Source of the DNA: Thermoplasmatota archaeon
GTDB taxonomy: Archaea; Thermoplasmatota; Thermoplasmata; RBG-16-68-12; JAJISG01
NCBI GenBank assembly: GCA_022848835.1
Contig: JAJISG010000075.1
Span: 1-18,647 of the forward strand
Direction of reading: 5' to 3'
Length of the DNA stretch: 18,647 nucleotides
Part shown: in pieces, positions 6,904 through 13,313 of the stretch
How the letters are laid out: each line of letters opens with the position of its first letter
Numbering within the stretch: position 1 is the stretch's first letter
Program-made: the position numbers and the translations under genes
The notes under the pieces: model-generated
Seen by the model: only the letters and a program-made list of their open reading frames with translations
What the model was told of the DNA's origin: nothing
Databases searched by the model: none

Positions 6904-6959
6904 GCTAGACTTGCGGTCTAGTCACGTAGGGGTTCCCGGGTTCGAAGCCTTGCAACCGC
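6904..6959 (+). repeat. Copy 3 of the tRNA-Leu 3' half, more decayed
   Basis: Aligned without gaps to 5573-5628, 45 of 56 bases match. The anticodon stem CTAGA/TCTAG is intact but the loop is changed (CTTGCGG), and the T-stem and acceptor 3' strand carry several changes. It shares G with copy 2 at the variable-arm position where the intact gene has A. The greater divergence fits the oldest attachment-site remnant in the array. Confidence 0.8.
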
Positions 6960-6961
6960 CC

Positions 6962-7174
6962 TCGTCCGATGTCGAGTCTGCCATAGCAGCATCGTCTTGG
7001 CCGAGACGGCCGCCACAACGAGAACGTGTAGTCGGATTGGCTGGACGGAAGATGTCTCGAACAGGACCACCGGCGGAATGTGGAGAGAGACTGGTAGGAA
7101 ATTTCAGAAAATGTGAGGAAGTCCGCCCAGGTCAGCCAAGGAATCTTCCTCCGACATTAACCTCAATCAGGCCT
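6962..7174. other. Gene-free stretch after copy 3
   Basis: Neither strand shows a frame with convincing protein character, and I see no promoter or stable repeat. It separates the last tRNA-like copy from the 3' end of the frameshifted gene at 7175. It may be decayed cassette DNA. Confidence 0.4.
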
Positions 7175-7787
7175 CTAGGCGAAAGGCTGAACCGATCCAG
7201 CCATCGCTACGAACTCTTCGTCTGTCAGATGGCCCATAATGTTCAATTCACGCCAGCCCTGCCACCATCTGACCTGTGGGACTTCTCCGTGACCGATCAT
7301 GCCTACGTGCCCGTCGATATTGACCCGCTCCAACCTACCCTTCGTCTCCTCGATGGCAGATACGATGAAGGCCTCCTGTTCCTCCGAGGTCATCACACCG
7401 GCAGGCGTCTCGAGGGGAATGACCGCCCCTGCCTCGACCCGTTCAGACTGACGAAACTCCCCCGATTCCAAGGGTTCCCTGTCGAAGACTATGTAGTAGA
7501 CGCACACCGGTTCGTACAATTCCTGCGATGGGCAATTCGTGAGGCAGATACGAAGGTAACAGAAGGCCAGCTAATTTGAGATCGGGTTCTTCAGGGTCCA
7601 CTAACTCGCCAGTTATGAGGACAAACCTGCCAAATCCGTACGGCTCGATCCATTGGTCGCAAATGCAGTGCGCTTTGGAAGCAAGAAAGGCGGTATGATT
7701 ATCGCTAACGTAACAGCCAGGAACCCGTGGGGCTTTTTCAGCGAAGATCGGCGGTGGATAGGCTACCTTCCACAGATCTGCCCACAT
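7175..7787 (-). pseudogene. Unrecognised gene apparently split by a frameshift near 7571-7580
   Basis: Two leftward frames overlap head to tail. The first runs from ATG 7787 (MWADLWKVAYPPPIFAEKAP) through SDNHTAFLASKAHCICDQW and FVLITGELVDPEEPDLK. Its later part (LAGLLLPSYLPHELPIAGIV) loses normal character. The second frame opens just after a TAG at 7571-7573, reads LAFCYLRICLTNCPSQELYEP, then has ordinary charged protein sequence (SEEQEAFIVSAIEETKGRLERVNIDG) to its stop at 7175. Shifting one base near 7571-7580 joins them into about 200 residues. The joined protein has cysteines clustered at CICDQW and CYLRICLTNC. I do not recognise the family. It starts 40 nt after the stop of the cysteine-rich microprotein, so the two may share a transcript. 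A sequencing error or two genuine short genes remain possible. Confidence 0.5.
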
Positions 7788-7827
7788 GAAGCCGAGCGAG
7801 ATCGAGCAATCTCCACCGCTTCAATAA

Positions 7828-7953
7828 CTAGGCTGAGCAACAGGAACAGCCGCAGCCACAAGCGCAGCCTTCCTTCGAGGTGGGAATTATCGGTAAGGTT
7901 TCGCTCCTCTTAGGGGTGGCACCCTCAACCCGCTTTGCAGAGACTTCTCCCAC
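7828..7953 (-). CDS. Cysteine-rich 41-aa microprotein
   Basis: The frame from GTG 7953 to TAG 7828 encodes 41 residues: a charged N-terminal part (GEVSAKRVEGATPKRSETLP), then IIPTSKEG, then the C-terminal tail CACGCGCSCCSA. Six cysteines fall in the last 12 residues, alternating with Gly/Ala/Ser. A TATA-like GTATAAATAAG at 7976-7986 is centred about 28 nt upstream of the GTG, so the start is set by a leaderless promoter; a longer open frame to 8073 would run through this box. Such a tail could bind metal, as in a metallothionein, or could be the core of a ribosomally made, modified peptide (Cys/Ser/Gly-rich thiazole type). No cyclodehydratase or YcaO gene is visible in the window. Function is unknown. 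Confidence 0.55.
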   Translation of the reverse strand: MGEVSAKRVEGATPKRSETLPIIPTSKEGCACGCGCSCCSA

Positions 7954-7973
7954 GAACCATTGGAAAGCTGGTC

Positions 7974-7987
7974 TCTTATTTATACTG
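7974..7987. promoter_or_regulatory. AT-rich TATA element, possibly bidirectional
   Basis: Minus-strand GTATAAATAAG lies about 28 nt before GTG 7953. On the plus strand TTTATACT is centred about 28 nt before ATG 8011. One element could therefore drive divergent leaderless messages. Only the leftward use is supported by a convincing reading frame. Confidence 0.45.
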
Positions 7988-8010
7988 TTAAGAGGGGAGC
8001 GTCGGGATTG

Positions 8011-8226
8011 ATGGCTTTGGGAATACTTGCTGTCTTCTCGACTGCATGCATGGGCGCCTCGTACCTTCTCCAAGGCGAGTGCGTCCTGGGCTGGTGGCGG
8101 AAGGCATTCCGACTACCCGACAATGTGGCGCGCGATAGGTCTCACCAAGGTCCGGACGGGCCTCCCGGAGCCAGCGAAGATGTACCACGAATCATGGATT
8201 TCCATAATTCATCGCATCTGAACTAA
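8011..8226 (+). CDS. Possible short secreted or membrane protein, 71 aa (weak)
   Basis: ATG 8011 starts MALGILAVFSTACMGASYLL, a hydrophobic stretch resembling a signal or membrane anchor, followed by a hydrophilic tail. A TATA-like element sits about 28 nt upstream. Against it, the tail (DRSHQGPDGPPGASEDVPRI) looks like out-of-frame sequence, and the neighbouring plus frame reads a more protein-like TMWRAIGLTKVRTGLPEPAK. It may be a decayed or frameshifted gene, or no gene. Between 7954 and 8294 I see nothing else. Confidence 0.2.
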   Translation: MALGILAVFSTACMGASYLLQGECVLGWWRKAFRLPDNVARDRSHQGPDGPPGASEDVPRIMDFHNSSHLN

Positions 8227-8294
8227 TCCGTTGAGTAATTGTTGACCATTCTCGTGGCCTGCATGAAAGCATAGCGGGTAGTGGGGGCAAAGGG

Positions 8295-8579
8295 CTATTC
8301 AATAGACGAAAGGAAGTCCTGCATCGGAACGGCAGGCAATGTATCAGCGAAAAGAAACCCGTCAGAGGCGATCAAAGCGCTGATCTTCATCATGGTCGCG
8401 TCGTCCGGCGCTTCCACTACAGCGATAAAGTCGTATGATCCAAGAGTCCCCCAGGCCGATACGATCCTCCCGCCCTGTTCCTCTAAGATCCTCGAGTCAC
8501 CCTCAAAGACAGACCTTCCCTCCTTGATGAGTTTCCTGCCTTCATCCGTCAGCCTTACTAATCGAATATATGTCGGCAT
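8295..8579 (-). CDS. GYD-domain protein
   Basis: A 94-aa protein covering a complete GYD domain (PF08734): PTYIRLVRLTDEGRKLIKEG at the start, GGRIVSAWGTLGSYDFIAVVEAPDD in the middle (the GxYD and VVEAPDD signatures), and a helix-plus-strand end TMMKISALIASDGFLFADTL. The fold is a dimeric ferredoxin-like alpha/beta barrel of unknown biochemical role, widespread in archaea and bacteria. The start is ATG 8579 with GGGAGG at 8583-8588 just before it and a TATA-like box at 8612-8619. It appears monocistronic. Confidence 0.9.
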   Translation of the reverse strand: MPTYIRLVRLTDEGRKLIKEGRSVFEGDSRILEEQGGRIVSAWGTLGSYDFIAVVEAPDDATMMKISALIASDGFLFADTLPAVPMQDFLSSIE

Positions 8580-8611
8580 TTTCCTCCCGAAAGCGGCGAA
8601 CGTGGGCAGAG

Positions 8612-8619
8612 GCTATAAG
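8612..8619 (-). promoter_or_regulatory. TATA-like box of the GYD gene
   Basis: Minus-strand CTTATAGC predicts transcription starting near 8588, giving a very short leader that contains GGGAGG. Confidence 0.45.
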
Positions 8620-8817
8620 GATTTCTTCTGAGCTACCACCTAAGAGAAAAGAGGTCTGCAGGCCCCTAACACAGTCCAGTTCCTAGAGCCTCGAAACGAT
8701 TAGGAGGGTTGTCTGGGCTGTGACGTGTAGAGGCAGTATTGTACGCGAGGCACGGGCCCTCCCGGGACAGGCGGAGGACTCGGTTCCCGGGGCTCAAACG
8801 GGTCCCAAGGATCCGGT

Positions 8818-9753
8818 TCAGAAGGGTCGGGTCCCGAGGGTTGTGCGAATTTGAATCCTCTTCCCATAGCGTTCCACCTCCATTTCGATGCTCTCTTCAC
8901 TCCGTCTAGCCTTGAGTAACTCCACAAGGTATCGCAGATCGGTGACAGGCGCGTTCTCAATAGAGAGGATAACGTCCCCCACTTTCAGGCCTGCGGCTTC
9001 AGCAGGTCCGTCTGGGCTCAGCTCTACTACAAACACGCCCTGAAACGCAGACAGCCCATAACGGTGGGCTAGCGCTTGAGTCACATCATAACCCGTTATC
9101 CCCAGCCAGGGTCTCTGAACGCGGCCATGCTCGATAATCTGCTTCGCAATTTCCAAGGCCTCATTGATCGGGACGGCGAAACCGATTCCTTCGGCATGTG
9201 GGATCATCGCGGTATTTATCGCCACCACCGTTCCCTCCAGGTCCAAGAGGGGCCCACCGCTGTTGCCTGGGTTCACAGCAGCATCCGTCTGAATCATCTT
9301 AAGGCTGTTCCCGTTGCCCGCCCTTAGGTTCCGTCGAAGGGAGCTTACCACACCGGAGGTGACCGTTGGCCCTCCAGCTAGGCCCAGAGGGTTGCCTATC
9401 GCCAAGACAGGCTGACCGACTTTCAATTCGTTAGAATTCCCGAAGTCCGCTGGCTTCAGCGCGCCGCTCTCCACTTTGATGACCGCTATGTCCGTCTCTT
9501 CGTCAGCCCCTATCACCGACCCGCCCAGAACATGTCCATTGGACAGTGTGATGATGGTCTTCTCTCCCCCGGAGATTACATGTTGACTCGTCAGAATGTG
9601 CCCTCGCTCGTCCAGGATTACTCCAGAGCCGATGCCTCGGCGATACGGTCCGCAGTAGGATCTGGAGGGACTAGAGGTTGCACTCACGCTAACAACGCTT
9701 TCAGATGCCCGTTCCACAGCTTGGGTAAAGGCCTCTTGGAGTTGGCTCATCAT
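8818..9753 (-). CDS. htrA: HtrA/DegP-type serine protease with one PDZ domain, apparently cytosolic
   Basis: From ATG 9753 the protein has 311 residues. The chymotrypsin-fold protease domain carries the triad His58 (TSQHVI), Asp88 (TDIAVIKV) and Ser165 (GNSGGPL), with the S1C landmark QTDAAVNPGNSGG. A single PDZ domain follows (about 216-305: WLGITGY, PDGPAEAAGLKVGDVILSIE). The family degrades or refolds damaged proteins. No signal peptide or membrane helix precedes the protease domain; the upstream in-frame TTG at 9819 would add only Ser/Thr/Tyr-rich residues. A TATA-like AACTTATC centred 27 nt before ATG 9753 supports this start. The gene is divergent from a winged-helix regulator gene. In another frame the sequence over and after its stop encodes a proline-rich tail. 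Confidence 0.92.
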   Translation of the reverse strand: MMSQLQEAFTQAVERASESVVSVSATSSPSRSYCGPYRRGIGSGVILDERGHILTSQHVISGGEKTIITLSNGHVLGGSVIGADEETDIAVIKVESGALKPADFGNSNELKVGQPVLAIGNPLGLAGGPTVTSGVVSSLRRNLRAGNGNSLKMIQTDAAVNPGNSGGPLLDLEGTVVAINTAMIPHAEGIGFAVPINEALEIAKQIIEHGRVQRPWLGITGYDVTQALAHRYGLSAFQGVFVVELSPDGPAEAAGLKVGDVILSIENAPVTDLRYLVELLKARRSEESIEMEVERYGKRIQIRTTLGTRPF

Positions 9754-9776
9754 GTGGGTCTTGATGGTCGAGGAGG

Positions 9777-9784
9777 GATAAGTT
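9777..9784 (-). promoter_or_regulatory. TATA-like box of htrA
   Basis: Minus-strand AACTTATC is centred about 27 nt upstream of ATG 9753, a leaderless-type spacing that also decides the start. Confidence 0.5.
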
Positions 9785-9943
9785 GACCAGGGATTGGAGG
9801 AGTAGGTCACACCGCCCAACGTCTGAAGGGCTCTCGAATAGGATGATGGGTGAATGGATCTGACTGTCTGATGTAAAGGGCAACATGCTCGCTCGGTCGG
9901 GGAGGTTTTTGGAACTATGTCGCCACCCGTAACGGGGGCTCAA

Positions 9944-9958
9944 GGTTTATGGTATATG
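9944..9958 (+). promoter_or_regulatory. TATA-like box of the regulator gene
   Basis: GGTTTATGGTATATG holds two overlapping TATA-like options centred 25-31 nt before ATG 9979. The frame-opening ATG at 9949 lies inside this box and so is unlikely to be the start. Confidence 0.5.
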
Positions 9959-9978
9959 ACCGTCTTGATTCTGTAACG

Positions 9979-10569
9979 ATGCAGGAGCCACCCTTTTCCA
10001 CTACAGAATTCCCCGCATTATCGGACCGCGATCTTGAGGTCCTCTCCCTGCTCGGTGAGAAGGGCGACTCCCATGTCGCATTCCAAGGCATGAAGCGTCG
10101 TCTCGGCTTGCACCAGGAATCGCTCGCGCGTACACTCCGACGGTTGCAGGACGATAGGCTCATCGAAAGGTCCAGCCAGGGATACCAGCTCAGCCCGCGG
10201 GGCCTCCACCTAGCTCAGGCACTTCGAGAACAGACCAGTGCGCCCTCCCTCCCAGTTCTGAGGACCGTCCTGCCTGATCGCCACGAGGCCCTGCAAGCAG
10301 CAGAAGCCCTTCGTCATCGCTGGTTTGGTCAGCTCCGATGGTACGGCCACTCTGAAGACGTTCGAGGCGTTACCCTCTCATGGACCACAGAGGACGGGGC
10401 CATCCATTTGGACGCCCGATTCGAGGGTATCCTATTCTCCGTGGACGCCCGACTGGCCGATCCCTCCCGCATCCCTGAGGCCATCGTCGCCGCTCATCGC
10501 CTCCTCTATGAGGTCATGCAAGCATATGTTGGAGCTGGACAACGCGCCCTGCCGGCACCGGACAGCTAG
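9979..10569 (+). CDS. Winged-helix (MarR/Lrp-like) transcription regulator
   Basis: A 196-aa protein from ATG 9979. Residues about 14-80 form a winged helix-turn-helix: LSDRDLEVLSLLGEKGDSHV, FQGMKRRLGLHQESLARTLRRLQDDRLIERSSQGYQLSPRG, with the recognition helix around HQESLARTLRRLQ and the wing at IERSSQGYQLS. The C-terminal 110 residues (YGHSEDVRGVTLSWTTEDGA, then LDARFEGILFSVDARLADPS) look like an effector or dimerisation domain that I do not recognise. The gene is divergent from htrA with 225 nt between starts and may control itself and htrA, but no clear palindrome was found there. Confidence 0.85.
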   Translation: MQEPPFSTTEFPALSDRDLEVLSLLGEKGDSHVAFQGMKRRLGLHQESLARTLRRLQDDRLIERSSQGYQLSPRGLHLAQALREQTSAPSLPVLRTVLPDRHEALQAAEALRHRWFGQLRWYGHSEDVRGVTLSWTTEDGAIHLDARFEGILFSVDARLADPSRIPEAIVAAHRLLYEVMQAYVGAGQRALPAPDS

Positions 10570-10632
10570 ACTTCAGCGTTCGTGAGTCGTGTGTCGAGTG
10601 TCTGGGTCACAGCATAGGGAGATCCGGTAGAC

Positions 10633-11046
10633 ATGGGCAGGGCGGAAATGTATGAGTCTCATAGGAGGGGGATAGCGACGACGAGCGACAAGACGGCACC
10701 AGAGGGCGATGTGGAAGCATACATTGCAGAGGTCGATCGGTCGCTCCGCGAAGTGGTGGAAGCTCTTCGGCAGCTCGTTTTGAAAGGGGCACCAGGTATT
10801 GAGGAGGGGATCAAATGGGGCCAGCCCTGCTACTCCCGGAACGGCAATATCTGCAACATCAGTGCGGACCGGGGTCATGTCAAGTTGGGCTTCTTCAAGG
10901 GCGGGGATATCACTGATCCTGAGGGTCACCTAGAGGGAACGGGAAAGAAGATGCGCCACATTAAGGTTCGACTACTGGAAGATATTCAGGAGGAGGCGTT
11001 CGCAGCCTTAGTCCGAGAGGCGGTGAATCTCAGTAGAAGAGAGTAA
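10633..11046 (+). CDS. DUF1801 (YdhG-like) protein
   Basis: A 137-aa protein with the DUF1801 core: DVEAYIAEVDRSLREVVEAL, then PGIEEGIKWGQPCYSRNGNI, then HVKLGFFKGGDITDPEGHLEGTGKKMRHIKVRLLEDI. The motifs KWGxPxYS, LGFFxG, GTGKxMRHIKV and the final helix are complete. The family fold is small alpha/beta; its biochemical role is not established. The start may be ATG 10633 or ATG 10648, which follows a purine-rich GGGCAGGGCGGAA. No TATA box is evident, so it may be transcribed with the winged-helix gene 63 nt upstream. Its 3' end lies against a truncated secreted-protein fragment on the other strand. Confidence 0.88.
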   Translation: MGRAEMYESHRRGIATTSDKTAPEGDVEAYIAEVDRSLREVVEALRQLVLKGAPGIEEGIKWGQPCYSRNGNICNISADRGHVKLGFFKGGDITDPEGHLEGTGKKMRHIKVRLLEDIQEEAFAALVREAVNLSRRE

Positions 11047-11204
11047 GCGATAGAGCCTCCTGGAGTGGCCTCCGAGATGGTGGCACCTCCTACAATGATA
11101 GAGACGGGCGCAGCGTCAAATGCCACTCCAGGCTGAACCAACAGGACGGTGACCAACGTGGTGCACACAAGCCCGAATCTGGCAAATCCTCCAGGTCCGA
11201 ACTT
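11043..11204 (-). pseudogene. 5' fragment of a secreted or surface protein gene
   Basis: A leftward frame out of register with the stress-protein gene reads KFGPGGFARFGLVCTTLVTVLLVQPGVAFDA, shown here by its parts: basic n-region (K, R), hydrophobic core LVCTTLVTVLLV and a cleavage-like VAFDA. It continues APVSIIVGGATISEATPGGSIAYSLLL. The last part resembles the start of a beta-sandwich repeat (EATPGGSIAYSL, as in DUF11-like domains). From about 11043 it runs antisense into the end of the DUF1801 gene, where the pattern is lost and a stop follows near 10986. GTG 11168 is the only evident start. It looks like a gene cut off at a rearrangement border. Confidence 0.45.
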
Positions 11205-12067
11205 CAGCGCCCCCGTCGGAAGATGCGGCGCCAGCCTCTCCTCTTCTCGCGGGCCCTCACAACCAGTATGGGGATACGGGCCCTCTTGACGAGCTCCTCG
11301 GAGACGGACCCCAAGATGAAATGCCTGATGCCTCCCATCCCGTGGGATCCTATGACAATGAGGTCGTATCTCTCGGATGAGGCTTCACTCAAGATCTGGT
11401 CAGCCACCTTCCCATGGCGAACCTTCAGCTCGACCCTCACTCCGGCCTTTTTCAGCGTCTCCAGGGCCTTATCGAGAGCCCGTTTTGTCTCCGGTTCAGG
11501 CTCCGGCTTTTCCGAAACTCGCCTTAGAAAGAGTGCGGGTTCCGTCTCCGCCACATAGAGCAAGGTGACTGGGGTCTCCAAGGCAGCTGAAACCGACGCT
11601 CCGAACTCCACAGCCTGCTGGCCATAGGGGGAACCTCCAGTACAGAAGAGGAGCTTCTTCAGCTCCTGGCGTCGCCCCCAGAGTATGAGGACATTGACCT
11701 TTGCGTGGTGGAGGATAGAGAGGACCTCCGCTCGGGGGAAGACCTTCTTGAGGCCCCTCCGACCTCTGAATGAGAGGATGACCAGATCGTAGTCCCCTTC
11801 GTGGATATCCGACATGAGTTCCGCTGCAAGGCCTCTCTTGACCTCGGCCTCTACCTCCGGTGCGATCTCCTGCAAGAGGGTCGTCTCCTTCTTGAGCAGG
11901 GGCTGGATGGACCTCGTCTCTTCCACAGTCTCAACGATGATCCAGTAGTCCATGGGTGAGTCTAGGGCCCTTGCGAATTCGACGGCATACCTCAGGGACC
12001 TCTCTTCCACCTTCTTATCGGTGGCAAGAAGGATGCGACCCCTCTTCTGCTGCTTTGCCTGCACCAT
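11204..12067 (-). CDS. Tandem universal stress protein (two UspA domains)
   Basis: A 287-aa protein. Domain 1 (about 10-131) begins RILLATDKKVEERSLRYAVE and lacks the ATP loop (LSFRGRRGLKKVFPRAEV). Domain 2 (about 136-271) begins KKLLFCTGGSPYGQQAVEFG and contains the full ATP-binding signature G-2x-G-9x-G-S: Gly240, Gly243, Gly253, Ser254, followed by PILVVR. So only the second domain should bind nucleotide. The C-terminus is strongly basic (KRRGWRRIFRRGR). Members act in the cytoplasm in stress responses and often regulate transporters. The gene lies 52 nt after the Na/Pi-transporter-like gene and probably shares its transcript, suggesting a regulatory partnership. The start is ATG 12067, preceded by AGGGTGAAGG. 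Confidence 0.92.
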   Translation of the reverse strand: MVQAKQQKRGRILLATDKKVEERSLRYAVEFARALDSPMDYWIIVETVEETRSIQPLLKKETTLLQEIAPEVEAEVKRGLAAELMSDIHEGDYDLVILSFRGRRGLKKVFPRAEVLSILHHAKVNVLILWGRRQELKKLLFCTGGSPYGQQAVEFGASVSAALETPVTLLYVAETEPALFLRRVSEKPEPEPETKRALDKALETLKKAGVRVELKVRHGKVADQILSEASSERYDLIVIGSHGMGGIRHFILGSVSEELVKRARIPILVVRAREKRRGWRRIFRRGR

Positions 12068-12119
12068 CCTTCACCCTTTCCCATTCAGTAGTCTAACTTG
12101 ATACAAATTACTACCCATG

Positions 12120-13277
12120 CTATACCACCAACAAGATTAGTGGGACGGCGACCATCACGATCACGAAGCCCGTCAGGGCCCGGTTGCTGTGAAAGATCCA
12201 GTGGAAGAGCCACAGGACTGTCCTGCTGTAGTACCTGTACAGAAGTAGCACCAGTAGGGAGATGCCCCCCACACTGAGCATTGCTACCAGAACGAGGTTG
12301 ACAGCTGCGTTGTTGGCAATCAGGAAGGCGACCAGCAAGGTGTCCATGAAGGTGGTGATATTGGCCCCCAAGATGTAGGGTATGACATCCCTCCGGCGGA
12401 TGTATCCCTTCAGATACAGGGGCACGAGCATGCCCAAGGATAGGGATACGCTCGTGGAGATCAAGGTTATACCGGCTCCCAGCAGAAAGGAGAAGAGCGG
12501 CACTTCCAGGAAGCGGTGGATGGCGGATACCGCCACCTCCTCCACCTCTTTGCGGTGAAAGGCCCTGTCGAAGAGGGAGAAACCGGCGTACAAGGAGCCA
12601 ATGGAAAGAGCGAAGACGAGTCCTAGTGGGAGGGTGTCCAAGGCGTAGGTCACCAATGGGCCAAAGAGCATCGTCATGCCGTCGAGGAGGAGGGGAGGAG
12701 TGCCCAAGCTCAGCTCACTGAGGAAACCGGTGGAGAGGATGACAAAGCCAAGGAAAACGGCCGGAATGTAGACAGAGTAGGTCACGAGAAAAGACAGGAC
12801 CCCCATGGACAGGCTCTCCTCCCTGCCGCCCCCTCTCGCCATAGCCACCATGCCTATAACAATCACGATAAAGGAGGCTCCGAAACGGGATCCCATGACC
12901 AGCATGTATGCCGAAATCAGGTCCAATACTCCCGCGTCGAGTAGGCCTAGGGCCACGGCCGCGATGGGAGAGCCGCTCAGAACCGCGTATGTGACGAGCC
13001 ACCCGAATCCCAGGGCACTAGTGGGAGAGACGAGTAGCGTGCCAAAGAGGGGCTCTAGGAAGGGTGCGAGGCCCTCCGCTGATGCCTTCATGAGCTGGAT
13101 GCCTAGTACGAAGGCGAAGCTCCCCAGGGCCGCAAAGAGTATCTTCTTGAAGATGGAGAGCCACGCTATGCCTCTGACCTCCTCCAGAAGGTAGGTCTCA
13201 GCCAACCTCTCACCGGCGACCCTGAGGGCATCATCCTCAGACGTCTCATCGGGGCGACGTTTCAATGCCCCCAGCAT
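12120..13277 (-). CDS. Na/Pi-cotransporter-like membrane protein
   Basis: A 385-aa polytopic membrane protein with about nine hydrophobic segments after a 40-residue charged N-terminus. The two-fold repeat of the PF02690 family is visible: LVSPTSALGFGWLVTYAVLS in the first half, and ITLISTSVSLSLGMLVPL plus ILGANITTFMDTLLVAFL (the GANIGTT-like motif) in the second. The QSSS motifs of classical Na/Pi symporters are degenerate in both halves (SGSPIAA, STSVSLS), so the substrate may not be phosphate. It sits 36 nt after the TauE/SafE-like permease gene and 52 nt before the stress-protein gene, all leftward, suggesting an ion or oxyanion transport unit. Confidence 0.82.
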   Translation of the reverse strand: MLGALKRRPDETSEDDALRVAGERLAETYLLEEVRGIAWLSIFKKILFAALGSFAFVLGIQLMKASAEGLAPFLEPLFGTLLVSPTSALGFGWLVTYAVLSGSPIAAVALGLLDAGVLDLISAYMLVMGSRFGASFIVIVIGMVAMARGGGREESLSMGVLSFLVTYSVYIPAVFLGFVILSTGFLSELSLGTPPLLLDGMTMLFGPLVTYALDTLPLGLVFALSIGSLYAGFSLFDRAFHRKEVEEVAVSAIHRFLEVPLFSFLLGAGITLISTSVSLSLGMLVPLYLKGYIRRRDVIPYILGANITTFMDTLLVAFLIANNAAVNLVLVAMLSVGGISLLVLLLYRYYSRTVLWLFHWIFHSNRALTGFVIVMVAVPLILLVV

Positions 13278-13313
13278 CTCCCGAGCCTCGCATAAAGGTA
13301 TCCTGCAAGAGGG

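Noticed and set aside
6899..7579. 226-aa rightward frame over copy 3 and the frameshifted gene
   Set aside because: It starts within the tRNA-like repeat, has no promoter or Shine-Dalgarno sequence, and its composition (Pro/Arg-rich, no domain pattern) looks like the antisense shadow of the leftward frames.
9916..9975. 19-codon frame beginning at ATG 9916 after GGGGAGG
   Set aside because: It runs through the regulator's TATA region and has no supporting character; it would only matter if transcription starts farther upstream.
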